DNA of 64,000 nt from Candidatus Poribacteria bacterium (GCA_007571305.1 RKRR01000103.1:1-64000); one strand, 5' to 3'; positions 37,783 through 47,465 are shown, counted from the stretch's first letter. Made by a program: numbers and translations. Notes: generated by a model from the sequence alone, not told the origin.

Positions 37783-39804
37783 ATGACTGCGGAAATTGGA
37801 CAAGCCGCTATATTTCTCTCTGTGCTGTCTGGCTTGTGGGCGATTGGCTTCCTCTGGATTGGGCTACGCACGCGAAACCAGAACGCCATCCGAAGCGGCA
37901 GAAATGCTGTCATTGCTACCTTCATTCTCATCAGTATTGCGACTTGTGCCTTAATCTACGGTTTTGTAACCGATGACTTCTCAATGCGCTATGTTGTTGA
38001 GGTGTCAAGTGCAGCGCAACCTCTCCTCTATAAAATCACTGCACTCTGGGGACGAATGTCGGGGTCTCTTTTATTCTGGCTCTGGTTGCTGACTGTCGCA
38101 GGCGCAATTGTTGTCTGGCAAAATCACCGATACAATAAAGAAACGAATGATACCCTCTCGGATTATGCCCTGATTCCTATTGCAGTCGTGCAACTATTTT
38201 TTATTTTACTCGTCACCGGCCTCATCGAAGGGGTTTATAACCCGCTTGCACGATTCCCCAATGGACAGATGGCACCTGATGGTGCCGGTATGAACCCACT
38301 TCTTCAAACCCCAAGCATGGCATTCCATCCACCGACGTTATATATCGGTTGGATTGCCCTGACGGTGCCGTTCGCGTTTGCAGTCGGTGCGCTTGCATCT
38401 GGTAGGGTTAGCAGTGCTTGGATACTCCGCTCGCGTAGGTGGACGCTGTTTTCCTGGATCGTCTTGACCATCGGTATTACGCTTGGGGGCAATTGGGCAT
38501 ATCGCGAGTTGGGATGGGGAGGATATTGGGCATGGGATCCGGTTGAAAACGCCTCTTTTATGCCGTGGCTCCTCGGCACCGCTTATTTGCATTCAGTGAT
38601 GATTCAAGAGAAGCGGAATATGCTTAAACTCTGGAATATCCTTCTGATTACGCTTGCGTTCCAGTTCACGCTATTGGGAACTTTCATCACGCGCAGTGGA
38701 ATTATCTCATCAGTGCACGCCTTCGCACAATCTGATATTGGCGGATATTTCCTCGGTTTCATCTTCGCTTCAACAGCAGGGGTCATCGGACTCATCATCT
38801 ATCGCTGGAAACGCCTTAAAAGTGCCAATCGTTTAGAGTCTCTTCTCTCTCGTGAAAGTGCCTTTCTCCTCAACAACTGGCTCCTTGTCGGGTTAACGCT
38901 CATCATCCTCTGGGGTACGTTGTGGCCGATTATCTCCGAGGCGATTAACGGTCAAAAATCCTCCGTTCCTGAAGCCTTTTTCAATCAAGTCGTTATTATA
39001 CCGGGATTGCTACTCCTTTTCCTCACAGGTGCGGGTCCAATCATCTCATGGAAGAAGATCACTGCCAACAACTTCCAACGGATGTTTTTGTTACCGCTTG
39101 TTATCGGTTTAGTCGCGGGTGCATTGACCTGGGGATTTCTCACATTCGTAAAAGAAGAGAGTTCCGCTCTCTATTCGGTCCTCTGCGTTTCCGTGAGTAC
39201 CTTTGTGGTTGTCGCAATCTTTGCTGAATTTTATCGCGGTGCGAAACTCCGTGCGAAACGACAAGAGACTTCCCTGCTCAACGGTTTGAACCTCCTCATC
39301 CAACGTAATAAGAGACGATATGGCGGTTACATCATTCATGTCGGTATCGTTATCCTCTATATAGGCATTATGGGATCAAAAGGCTATTTTCTGCTTGAAT
39401 CCAAGGGTTTAAGAATCGGGGAATCAATGGAGGTTGGCGAGTTTCAACTCACTATGAAAGACTCGTTTGAGAAAGAATTTGAGAACTATCGTCGAACTGG
39501 CGTTGTTTTTGATGTTGCCAAGAATGGAAAACAAATAGGGACAATGGAACCCGCACGCCACTTCTATTACAAGACTGGACAGGGAGAACAGGACACTATT
39601 GAATCTGCTATCCGGCACTTTGGTGTGAACGACTTTTATATCGCCCTTGGCAGTATCCCACCCGACGTTAAGACAGGCGGTATTGTGAACGTACAGGCGT
39701 ATTACAACCCTCTCATTGGCGTCGTCTGGATCGGCGTTGCTGTGATGGTATTGGGTGGAATCGTCGCGATAGCCGAGAAATCTGAACGTAGTAGAGATGC
39801 TTGA
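37783..39804 (+). CDS. ccmF: Cytochrome c-type biogenesis protein CcmF
   Basis: WWD-type region GWGGYWAWDPVENASFMPWLLGTAYLHS; LLGTFITRSGIISSVHAF. Confidence 0.95.
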   Translation: MTAEIGQAAIFLSVLSGLWAIGFLWIGLRTRNQNAIRSGRNAVIATFILISIATCALIYGFVTDDFSMRYVVEVSSAAQPLLYKITALWGRMSGSLLFWLWLLTVAGAIVVWQNHRYNKETNDTLSDYALIPIAVVQLFFILLVTGLIEGVYNPLARFPNGQMAPDGAGMNPLLQTPSMAFHPPTLYIGWIALTVPFAFAVGALASGRVSSAWILRSRRWTLFSWIVLTIGITLGGNWAYRELGWGGYWAWDPVENASFMPWLLGTAYLHSVMIQEKRNMLKLWNILLITLAFQFTLLGTFITRSGIISSVHAFAQSDIGGYFLGFIFASTAGVIGLIIYRWKRLKSANRLESLLSRESAFLLNNWLLVGLTLIILWGTLWPIISEAINGQKSSVPEAFFNQVVIIPGLLLLFLTGAGPIISWKKITANNFQRMFLLPLVIGLVAGALTWGFLTFVKEESSALYSVLCVSVSTFVVVAIFAEFYRGAKLRAKRQETSLLNGLNLLIQRNKRRYGGYIIHVGIVILYIGIMGSKGYFLLESKGLRIGESMEVGEFQLTMKDSFEKEFENYRRTGVVFDVAKNGKQIGTMEPARHFYYKTGQGEQDTIESAIRHFGVNDFYIALGSIPPDVKTGGIVNVQAYYNPLIGVVWIGVAVMVLGGIVAIAEKSERSRDA

Positions 39805-39822
39805 TGGATGAGGAATAAGACC

Positions 39823-40389
39823 ATGAAGACTGGAAGATTTGAGCACATTACAACGTCCAATGAATTTATATTTTTTACTTTTGTTTCGATTGTGTTGTTT
39901 ATCGCTTGCAGTTTTATTTTCATGGGGTGTGAGCAGACCGTAGAGGCTGAAACTAAAATTTTAGAACCGAAGGATGACACCACGATTGAGGCCGAGTTGG
40001 AAGAACTGCTGACCACAGTCTACTGTTACTGCGGTTGTGAAAGGGAAACAATCAAGGTATGTGTATGTGACACCGCAGTAATGATTGAAAAGGATTTCCG
40101 GGACCGATTGCTTGCGGGTCAAACAGTCGAACAGATTCGCACGAATTATCTTGACAGGTTTGGACCCCAATTTTACGCAGTCATGCCAGCAGAAGGTATT
40201 AATTTACTTGCCTACATTATGCCAGCTGTCATTCTTGTTCTCATCGGTGGTATTGCCTTCGTCGTGCTTCGGAGGTTCAGTCAGCAAGCAGTAACAAGTG
40301 ATGGAGTTGAGGAACCCAACCAACAGGTCTCCGATACAACCGTGAAACAGGTCGAAGCTGAATTGGAGAGGTACAAGCAGCAAAACTAA
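39823..40389 (+). CDS. ccmH: CcmH-like cytochrome c biogenesis protein with atypical Cys motif
   Basis: LLTTVYCYCGCERETIKVCVCDTA...RDRLLAGQTVEQIRTNYLDRFGPQFYAVMP followed by a TM helix. Confidence 0.8.
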   Translation: MKTGRFEHITTSNEFIFFTFVSIVLFIACSFIFMGCEQTVEAETKILEPKDDTTIEAELEELLTTVYCYCGCERETIKVCVCDTAVMIEKDFRDRLLAGQTVEQIRTNYLDRFGPQFYAVMPAEGINLLAYIMPAVILVLIGGIAFVVLRRFSQQAVTSDGVEEPNQQVSDTTVKQVEAELERYKQQN

Positions 40390-40444
40390 GCACTGTGATT
40401 TCTTGAGCAGGATAGGCACTCGGTGCTTTCGGAAAGGGTGTTTC

Positions 40445-40792
40445 ATGTCTTTTTTCGTGATTTTATGGATGATAATTTTCGGGATTGCACTTCTTGTGTA
40501 TCTAGGGTTTCCAATTTTCTCGAAGAAAGGCGATCAACCTGTTGCCGCATCTGATGATATAATTGAGGAACGGCGACAAACCCTTTTTCAGGAACGTGAG
40601 CGCAGTTACGCCGCACTCGCAGATCTCGACGAAGATTACGAAACCGGCAAACTCTCAGATGCCGACTACCAAGAATTACGTGAGGAACTCCTGCAAGAGA
40701 CTGCGCGCGTTATTATGCAACTCGAAAATGAATCTTTGTCGGATGTAGAAGCAGAAATTGAGAGGTTCAAACAGCAACAACGTGGAACATAA
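40445..40792 (+). CDS. CcmI-like N-terminal membrane protein
   Basis: N-terminal TM helix, then ERRQTLFQERERSYAALADLDEDYETGKLSDADYQELREELLQETARVI. Confidence 0.65.
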   Translation: MSFFVILWMIIFGIALLVYLGFPIFSKKGDQPVAASDDIIEERRQTLFQERERSYAALADLDEDYETGKLSDADYQELREELLQETARVIMQLENESLSDVEAEIERFKQQQRGT

Positions 40793-40793
40793 C

Positions 40794-42113
40794 ATGTACA
40801 CGAGTATGTCCTCATATAGCAATTCAAGAAGCAATTTGCAGATGCACAGTGTTCCTACGTGGTGGATGTGCAGTCTATTAGCGGTTGCTCTGAGCCTTCT
40901 TCTCCCACTTCCCACTCCCTATGCACAAACGGCACAGCAAGGCGATATTCAAGGCACGGTTATCGATAAACAGCAAGACAAGCTTCTCGTCGCACAGACT
41001 GTAACCCTTACTATTCACAAGACTGACACGACTGATACCCAAGAAACGACAACGAATGAGAATGGGAACTACCGTTTTGGGAATTTACCACTCGATCCAA
41101 GTGTTCACTATACGGTTTCTACGATTCATGGAGGGACGAACTACACGGAAAAAGACGTGGTTTTGTCTACTTGGGCTCCGAACATCAAAATCGACTTTGA
41201 AATCGGGGGGTTTACAGATGACAAAAAGCAAATCCGTGTAAGGTCGCATAGTTTTGTTATCGCGCCTCCGCCGCCGGACCATGCCCCAGATGGTGCTGTC
41301 ACAGTGATTGAAGCAATTGGGATTGAAAATCTGAGTGACCTACCTTTTAAAACAACGCACGGCACGCAAACAGTCGGACTGCATTTAACCCTCCCTAAAG
41401 GGACCGAGGGTTTTCAGCCACATCAGTCAACAGAGCTCAGGCTAAACCCTGTTACGAATGAAGCTATCCGTACGACACCATTGCCACCAGGAGAAACACA
41501 TTTAGGTTATACCTATATTTTCCACGTCGAAAAAGACAGACTGGATTTATCTCGTCGCTTGGATTTTGCTACGGCAGAATTTTTATTCTTTGTCCCCGAA
41601 AGTATTGATTTTGCGCCGCGTGCGAACTTTTTCGGGGCACCAAGGCGCGAACAAATTCACGGTAATATCTATCTTGTATATCAGAGTACTGCGCCAAAGG
41701 CTTTCGCAGCAGGGACAACGGTTGACTTAGCACTTAACGTGAACATGGGACCTGCTCGGGGGGCACTACCGGGGCAGACATCTAACTTGGGACAATTGGT
41801 GCTTATTGCTGTCGCGGCTGCATTGACCGGCGGATTTCTCGTCGCCGCGCTTTTTAAACTTCGCACAACAAACAATAGTCTAAATTCTGACACCGATGAT
41901 GCCACTTCACCATCAGATGTAGGCTGGCTTCGTAAACTGAGTTCAGACGACCTTGAGCATGTCCGCGTCGCAAGGCTTGAATTTATCACGCATCTTGATG
42001 ATAAACGTGAAAAACAAGAGATTTCGGAACGCGTCTACAAGCGCTTGCGCCGGGAGCAAACGGAACGTCTCACTACACTCCTAAATCAAGAAAAAAGGGG
42101 AAACAATGCATAG
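40794..42113 (+). CDS. Membrane protein with carboxypeptidase regulatory-like domain
   Basis: GDIQGTVIDKQQDKLLVAQTVTLTIHKTDTTDTQETTTNENGNYRFGNLPLDPSVHYTVS; C-terminal TM helix and cytoplasmic tail. Confidence 0.7.
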   Translation: MYTSMSSYSNSRSNLQMHSVPTWWMCSLLAVALSLLLPLPTPYAQTAQQGDIQGTVIDKQQDKLLVAQTVTLTIHKTDTTDTQETTTNENGNYRFGNLPLDPSVHYTVSTIHGGTNYTEKDVVLSTWAPNIKIDFEIGGFTDDKKQIRVRSHSFVIAPPPPDHAPDGAVTVIEAIGIENLSDLPFKTTHGTQTVGLHLTLPKGTEGFQPHQSTELRLNPVTNEAIRTTPLPPGETHLGYTYIFHVEKDRLDLSRRLDFATAEFLFFVPESIDFAPRANFFGAPRREQIHGNIYLVYQSTAPKAFAAGTTVDLALNVNMGPARGALPGQTSNLGQLVLIAVAAALTGGFLVAALFKLRTTNNSLNSDTDDATSPSDVGWLRKLSSDDLEHVRVARLEFITHLDDKREKQEISERVYKRLRREQTERLTTLLNQEKRGNNA

Positions 42114-42501
42114 CAAACACCGCATTGCTGATTTGATCGTCATGTTGGGTCATATAGACGAAAACGTTCGGGATACCGCGAAAGCAGAATTGATTGCCAT
42201 AGGTAAGCCTGCGATTCCGCAGCTCATCGATGTTCTGACGCAAGAATGCTGGCATATCTCTGAGTACGGTGCTGAGTTTTACGCACACATTGAGGAGTCT
42301 GCTATTCCTGCTTACATGGAACAGATGTCGAATCATGCTGCAGAAGTGTTGGCAAAAATTGGTGAGTCTACCGTTCCTGCCCTGACGGTGGAGTTCACCA
42401 GGGCTGAACGTGAATTTTCCGAATGGTTATACAAGCAGTTGCGACCTGAGCAAACGGACCGTTTTATCACGATGCTGGCGTATGTTAAGAAAGGTGAATA
42501 A
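42106..42501 (+). CDS. HEAT-like repeat protein, possible chimera
   Basis: ADLIVMLGHIDENVRDTAKAELIAIGKPAIPQLIDVL, similar to the next gene; C-terminal tail resembles the upstream gene's tail. Confidence 0.7.
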   Translation: MHSKHRIADLIVMLGHIDENVRDTAKAELIAIGKPAIPQLIDVLTQECWHISEYGAEFYAHIEESAIPAYMEQMSNHAAEVLAKIGESTVPALTVEFTRAEREFSEWLYKQLRPEQTDRFITMLAYVKKGE

Positions 42502-43115
42502 TGGAGACGGAGCACATTGTAGCTGACCTCATCGACGATTTGGCAGAGTTGGATGACCATATCAGTGAGGCTGCAAAAAAAGAGTTAATTGCTATAGGCG
42601 AACAGGCGATTCCGCAACTGATTGAAGCACTTGCTGATAACTTTGGGGATGTGGTTGATCAAGCCACTGATATCTTGGCTGCCATCGGTGAACCGGCAAT
42701 ACCTGAGCTCATTGATCAGATGGGGATAGTTGAAAGATACCATGCACTTGCTATCGGTAACGCGCTGAGCCGTATTGGTGAACCAGCGATACCCGTTTTG
42801 GTTGAAGCGTTGTCTGACAAACTCGATGAAGATTTTCGCGAATATGCAGCTCGCGCGCTCAGTCTAATGGGAGTTGCGGCAATTAGTGCGATACCTGCTC
42901 TTATTCAGGCTTTGACCGATCCCTCAGATGAGGTTCGGTCTTATGCTGCCTACGCACTTTCCAAAATGGAAGGCGCAGCAGCGGATGCAGTCCCTGCTCT
43001 TATCAAGGCACTTGATGATGAATCCGGAGAGGTCCAAAATCATGCGGCTTTTGCATTGGGTACGATTGGAACCCCGGAAGCGGAACAGGCACTCATAGAA
43101 CTCAGTCAAGCGTAG
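42501..43115 (+). CDS. HEAT-repeat domain protein
   Basis: Repeated IGEPAIPELI / IGEPAIPVLVEAL / AISAIPALIQALTDPSDEVRSYAAYAL units. Confidence 0.85.
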   Translation: METEHIVADLIDDLAELDDHISEAAKKELIAIGEQAIPQLIEALADNFGDVVDQATDILAAIGEPAIPELIDQMGIVERYHALAIGNALSRIGEPAIPVLVEALSDKLDEDFREYAARALSLMGVAAISAIPALIQALTDPSDEVRSYAAYALSKMEGAAADAVPALIKALDDESGEVQNHAAFALGTIGTPEAEQALIELSQA

Positions 43116-43128
43116 CAGAGAAACTCCG

Positions 43129-43968
43129 ATGAAAAACGAAAAAAAAGATACGCAGAAGCAGGCAAATGAACTTGATGGAAAAACATGGCTGCGATATTCA
43201 GTTTCCGTATGGAATGATATTAGGAAAACGAAAGAGGAGGTTGAACTAAAACATCCTGCTATGTTCCCGATAGCGCTCGCCCATCGTCTTATTGCGTGTT
43301 TTACACCTCCCAAGGACTCTTTAATATTAGACCCCTTTGCTGGTGTTGGCTCTACATTGCTTGCCGCGAAGGAGTTGGGCAAGGATGCCATCGGATTAGA
43401 GATTTCTCCAGAATTTGCGCAGATCGCTGAAAGACGCATAGACCAGATGCTGCCATTTGCAGGACAAACTGATGTCCAAATCCATACTGCCGACTGTCGA
43501 GAACTTTATCGATATGTTTCTCCAAACAGTGTAGATATGGTAGTGACATCGCCTCCGTATTGGGATATCTTGCTGCAAAAACGGACTGCGGATAACAAGG
43601 AACAACGGGATTATGGAGAAGCTTCAGCAGATTTAGGAAAGATTCAGAATTATGAGAAATTCTTATTAGAACTGCGTAAGGTATTTGAGCAAGTTTACAA
43701 CACAATGAAGCCGAAAAGTTATTGCTGCATCATTGTTATGGATATACGGAAAAAGAACCGTTTTTACCCGTACCACATTGATATTTCCCAGTTTATGCAG
43801 GATATCGGTTTTATCTTCGACGATCTTATGATATGGAATCGAGCGCAGGAGTACAACAATTTGCGTCCCCTGGGATATCCGAGTGTATTTAGAGTCAATA
43901 AAGTTCATGAATTTATCTTGATTTTTCAAAAACCCAAGGATGGGAGTTTGTCTGGTGAGCTTGATTGA
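43129..43968 (+). CDS. Site-specific DNA methyltransferase (N4-cytosine or N6-adenine, SPPY motif), permuted order
   Basis: LILDPFAGVGSTLLAAKELGKDAIGLEISPEFAQIAERRI (motif X-I) precedes MVVTSPPYWDIL (motif IV). Confidence 0.9.
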   Translation: MKNEKKDTQKQANELDGKTWLRYSVSVWNDIRKTKEEVELKHPAMFPIALAHRLIACFTPPKDSLILDPFAGVGSTLLAAKELGKDAIGLEISPEFAQIAERRIDQMLPFAGQTDVQIHTADCRELYRYVSPNSVDMVVTSPPYWDILLQKRTADNKEQRDYGEASADLGKIQNYEKFLLELRKVFEQVYNTMKPKSYCCIIVMDIRKKNRFYPYHIDISQFMQDIGFIFDDLMIWNRAQEYNNLRPLGYPSVFRVNKVHEFILIFQKPKDGSLSGELD

Positions 43969-44917
43969 AGATATAGACTATATCGATGCGGATGTTGCCT
44001 ATCTTCTTGGGTTGATCACAGCAAGAGGGAAAATCTCAGAAGATTCTGATGTCCGGCGAATTATCATAGAATTTCCCTATAAATCTCTTGAAATTGAAGG
44101 AATCTCTGCGCGTTTCGATACTGATAGCTCGATAAAACTTGGCTTGCAACAAATCCAAGAGCGTGTCTTGGATGTAACAGGTGCTGATGTAAGTATCAGG
44201 AGTACGAATAGCAGCATTACACTGGTGCTACGCTTTTTTAGGAATACGATGATATGGCGAAACATTTTGATGCACACGCAGGAAGATGCTGGATACGAAC
44301 ATTTTCGAGTTCCAGATATATTCTTTTCCTCAAATATCCCGGCAGACTGGAAACGAGAATATCTTAGAGGTTTCGCAGATGTTGCAGGCAATATCAGGCG
44401 GGCTAATCGTTATGTTGATGGTTCTGACCGTGTTCGTTTGGATGTCTTGAACTATCAGACCAATTGGGAAATGCCGGTCCTGCTCTGCACTTTATTAGAG
44501 GAGCACTTAAAAATACCCATTCAATTGATTACTTGGGGACATCCAAACATGGGAAGAAACTTTAGAGAACATCAAATCAACATTTTCGCTGTCCCTTTTG
44601 GAGAAATCGGTTTTTCATTTCCGCATAAACAAGCATTGCTTCAAGAATTTATAGCGCATGATAAGGAACATTATCCGAAGAAAATTTATAATCCGTGTCT
44701 CGGTAAAAAATTATTAGGCAAACGAAAACGAAAGCCAAAGGACAGCCGGGAAAGTGATGACAGACTTGACTCGAGACTAAAAGGACAACATTTTAATGCT
44801 TACTGGCAAATTTGCAAAAAACTCGGTTGTCCACGTACTCCAAAAATCCTTGAACAAGAAGGGTGGCAGATTAACAAGCGACAGGCATTAGAGGAAGTCC
44901 CAGAAGATGAAATATAA
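43940..44917 (+). CDS. LAGLIDADG-like protein, catalytic residues apparently lost
   Basis: Two LAGLIDADG-like helices, AYLLGLITARGKI and EYLRGFADVAGNI, separated by about 120 aa; overlaps the methyltransferase 3' end by 29 bp. Confidence 0.6.
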   Translation: MGVCLVSLIEDIDYIDADVAYLLGLITARGKISEDSDVRRIIIEFPYKSLEIEGISARFDTDSSIKLGLQQIQERVLDVTGADVSIRSTNSSITLVLRFFRNTMIWRNILMHTQEDAGYEHFRVPDIFFSSNIPADWKREYLRGFADVAGNIRRANRYVDGSDRVRLDVLNYQTNWEMPVLLCTLLEEHLKIPIQLITWGHPNMGRNFREHQINIFAVPFGEIGFSFPHKQALLQEFIAHDKEHYPKKIYNPCLGKKLLGKRKRKPKDSRESDDRLDSRLKGQHFNAYWQICKKLGCPRTPKILEQEGWQINKRQALEEVPEDEI

Positions 44918-45416
44918 ATCTGAAAAGGATATGTATCCTGATGTGTGTCAATGGTTAGAGGCTTTTCTAAAGGACCGCTTTCGACAGGCTGACGTTGATG
45001 TTCATTCCCTCCCGCATACCGCAATTTCCCGTTTTCTCAGTACATATAGCCGGGGCAATTTCCCCGGAGAGTGGGTCACATGGAATATTAAAGTTGATAT
45101 TGTTGGATTTGTGCATCATCCAAACAAACCAACAACTTTGGTTTTTGTAGAGTGTAAAAACACCAAACTTACGCTGGCGCACCTTTCCCAACTTCTTGGA
45201 TATAGCCGTATTGCTCGCCCAATGTATTCGTTTCTAATTTCCCCGGTAGGTTTTTCCCGATCACTTGTCTCCTTACTTCAAGAATATCAGCGGCGCGATG
45301 TGCTGAAATATCGTTGGGAACCCGGAAAATTGCCGAGGCAGGTTATTGTGGCGCAGTGGGAGATGATCGGTCGTAATCTAAATAGACACACTATGATCGG
45401 AGGTGCAGGTTTATAA
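44907..45416 (+). CDS. PD-(D/E)XK-like restriction nuclease candidate
   Basis: KVDIVGFVHHPNKPTTLVFVECKNTKLTLAHLSQLLGYSRIA (D...ExK, then QLLGY); overlaps the previous gene by 11 bp. Confidence 0.65.
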   Translation: MKYKSEKDMYPDVCQWLEAFLKDRFRQADVDVHSLPHTAISRFLSTYSRGNFPGEWVTWNIKVDIVGFVHHPNKPTTLVFVECKNTKLTLAHLSQLLGYSRIARPMYSFLISPVGFSRSLVSLLQEYQRRDVLKYRWEPGKLPRQVIVAQWEMIGRNLNRHTMIGGAGL

Positions 45417-45455
45417 AATTTGCTGTATAATGCATGCCGTTGAGACTTAAAAAAC

Positions 45456-45484
45456 TTGAAAAAATCACTCAGATATGATATAAT
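45456..45484 (+). promoter_or_regulatory. Sigma70-type promoter upstream of korA
   Basis: TTGAAA-17 bp-TATAAT, about 190 nt before the korA start. Confidence 0.55.
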
Positions 45485-45671
45485 TAAAGAAAGTGGAATG
45501 TTATATATGTTCACGAAGATGAAAGAAAAAGGTGCAAATATCGCGATGTAACTAATAAACGAATTAATTTGCTTATTTGTCCATCCATCTGATGTCGTTA
45601 CATTTAATGGTGTATCTTCAGTGAATTGTGCGGTATCGGAATGGAATACGAAACATTAGAAGGGAGCCAAG

Positions 45672-47456
45672 ATGGCAAAATACGACTTTGTAATCGCTGT
45701 AGGAGGGGCACCCGGGCAGGGTATAGAAACTGCTGGAAAGAGCATCAGCCAAATTTGTGCCCGGTATGGGCTGAATGTTTTTACTTACACCGCCTATCAA
45801 TCCCTTATCCGCGGCGGTCACTCCTTCCTGACTATCCGAATCAGTTCTGAACCTATTGCGAACCACGGGGACAAACTTGACCTGATTATTGCTCTGGATG
45901 CTAATAGCGTAGAAAAGCATCTACCACATGTCTCACCCGGCGGCGCACTCATCTACAACAGTGATGATGTCAGAAAACAGCCGGAACGCGATGACATCCA
46001 GTTGTGTCCTATCTCTTATAAAGAATTGACGAATGATCCCGATAGAAAAAAGATCATGCTGAATGTTTGTGCCTCCAGTGTGGCTTTGCAATTGGTAGGG
46101 ATAGATTTAGCAGTGCTTGAGGACATCATTGTTCTGTCACTGAGCAAACGCAAGGGGCAAGCCATAGTGGATGCAAACATCGCCGCTGCTCGGGCAAGTT
46201 ACGATTACGCTGCTGAACATTTCACGCCGTTCGATGTCCAATTTGAGAAACAGGATCCACCGTTGGCTTTTGGTAGTGGTAATATGTTGATGGCAATGGG
46301 CGGGGCATCCGCAGGAGTCAAATTCTATGCTGCCTATCCGATGAGCCCATCAACAGGTATTCTCCATTGGATGGCCCCGAACGCTCGCGATCTCGGTATT
46401 ATCGTCCGGCAGTGTGAAGATGAAATCAGCGTTATCAACATGGTAATCGGTGCTGCACACGCCGGATGCCGTGCGATGTGTGCAACGTCGGGTGGAGGTT
46501 TTGCACTCATGACAGAAGCAATTGGCAGTGCAGGCATGATGGAAATTCCAATTGTCGTTGTTAATGTCCAACGCGGAGGTCCCTCCACAGGTCTACCTAC
46601 CAAGACCGAGCAGGGAGATTTATGGCAAGTTCTCGGCGCGAGCCAAGGTGATTTTCCGAAAATTATTGTTTCACCTACCAGTATCATGGACGGATTTAAT
46701 ACGATACCTGAACTCTTTAACCTCGTCGACAAGTTTCAATGTCCTGGCATGGTCATCACAGATTTGTCGCTGGCGGAAGGTCACACGACATTCGCTCCTG
46801 ATTCTATCAACTGGCAGCCGAAAATTGAACGTGGAGAATTAATCACCGAACAAGGGCAGACAGATGGTGAATATCAGCGTTACCACATCACAGACAGCGG
46901 GATTTCGCCCCGTGCTATCCCTGGCACGCCTGGGCACATGCACGTTGTTGCCACTGACGATCATGATGAAGATGGCAGCCTGATTAGCGATGAATTCACG
47001 AATCCGCATATACGTCGCGACATTATGGAGAAGCGGCAGCGGAAAATGGAAGGTATTCTTGAATTCCTCCCGCCTCCGACTTTTGAGGGTCCCGACGATG
47101 CGGAAGTTACCCTAATTGGATGGGGATCCACGCATGGTGTGATGAGTGAAGCGGCACAACAGTTGACCGAAGCGGGCATTGCTACCAACCATATCCACTT
47201 TAAGTGGCTCTATCCGATGGATGAGGATGCGATCAACGAAGTGCTAGCGAAATCTGCGTATTCGCTTATCGTTGAGTGTAACTACACGGGGCAATTCGCT
47301 CGATTCTTACGGGGTGAGACCGGCTTTAAGGCGGACGGTCATATTCGCAAATACGACGGTGAACCTTTTATGCCGCATCATATTGTTGATGGAGCCCGTG
47401 AACTTTTGAACAGTAAAACAGATCTTTATGTCCCCTATCAAGAGATTGTTGTCTAA
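45672..47456 (+). CDS. korA: 2-oxoacid:ferredoxin oxidoreductase, fused gamma-alpha subunit (KorA-type)
   Basis: VIAVGGAPGQGIETAGKSISQICARYGLNVFTYTAYQSLIRGGHSF; MAMGGASAGVKFYAAYPMSPSTGILHWMA. Confidence 0.9.
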   Translation: MAKYDFVIAVGGAPGQGIETAGKSISQICARYGLNVFTYTAYQSLIRGGHSFLTIRISSEPIANHGDKLDLIIALDANSVEKHLPHVSPGGALIYNSDDVRKQPERDDIQLCPISYKELTNDPDRKKIMLNVCASSVALQLVGIDLAVLEDIIVLSLSKRKGQAIVDANIAAARASYDYAAEHFTPFDVQFEKQDPPLAFGSGNMLMAMGGASAGVKFYAAYPMSPSTGILHWMAPNARDLGIIVRQCEDEISVINMVIGAAHAGCRAMCATSGGGFALMTEAIGSAGMMEIPIVVVNVQRGGPSTGLPTKTEQGDLWQVLGASQGDFPKIIVSPTSIMDGFNTIPELFNLVDKFQCPGMVITDLSLAEGHTTFAPDSINWQPKIERGELITEQGQTDGEYQRYHITDSGISPRAIPGTPGHMHVVATDDHDEDGSLISDEFTNPHIRRDIMEKRQRKMEGILEFLPPPTFEGPDDAEVTLIGWGSTHGVMSEAAQQLTEAGIATNHIHFKWLYPMDEDAINEVLAKSAYSLIVECNYTGQFARFLRGETGFKADGHIRKYDGEPFMPHHIVDGARELLNSKTDLYVPYQEIVV

Positions 47457-47465
47457 CAAAGGAGG

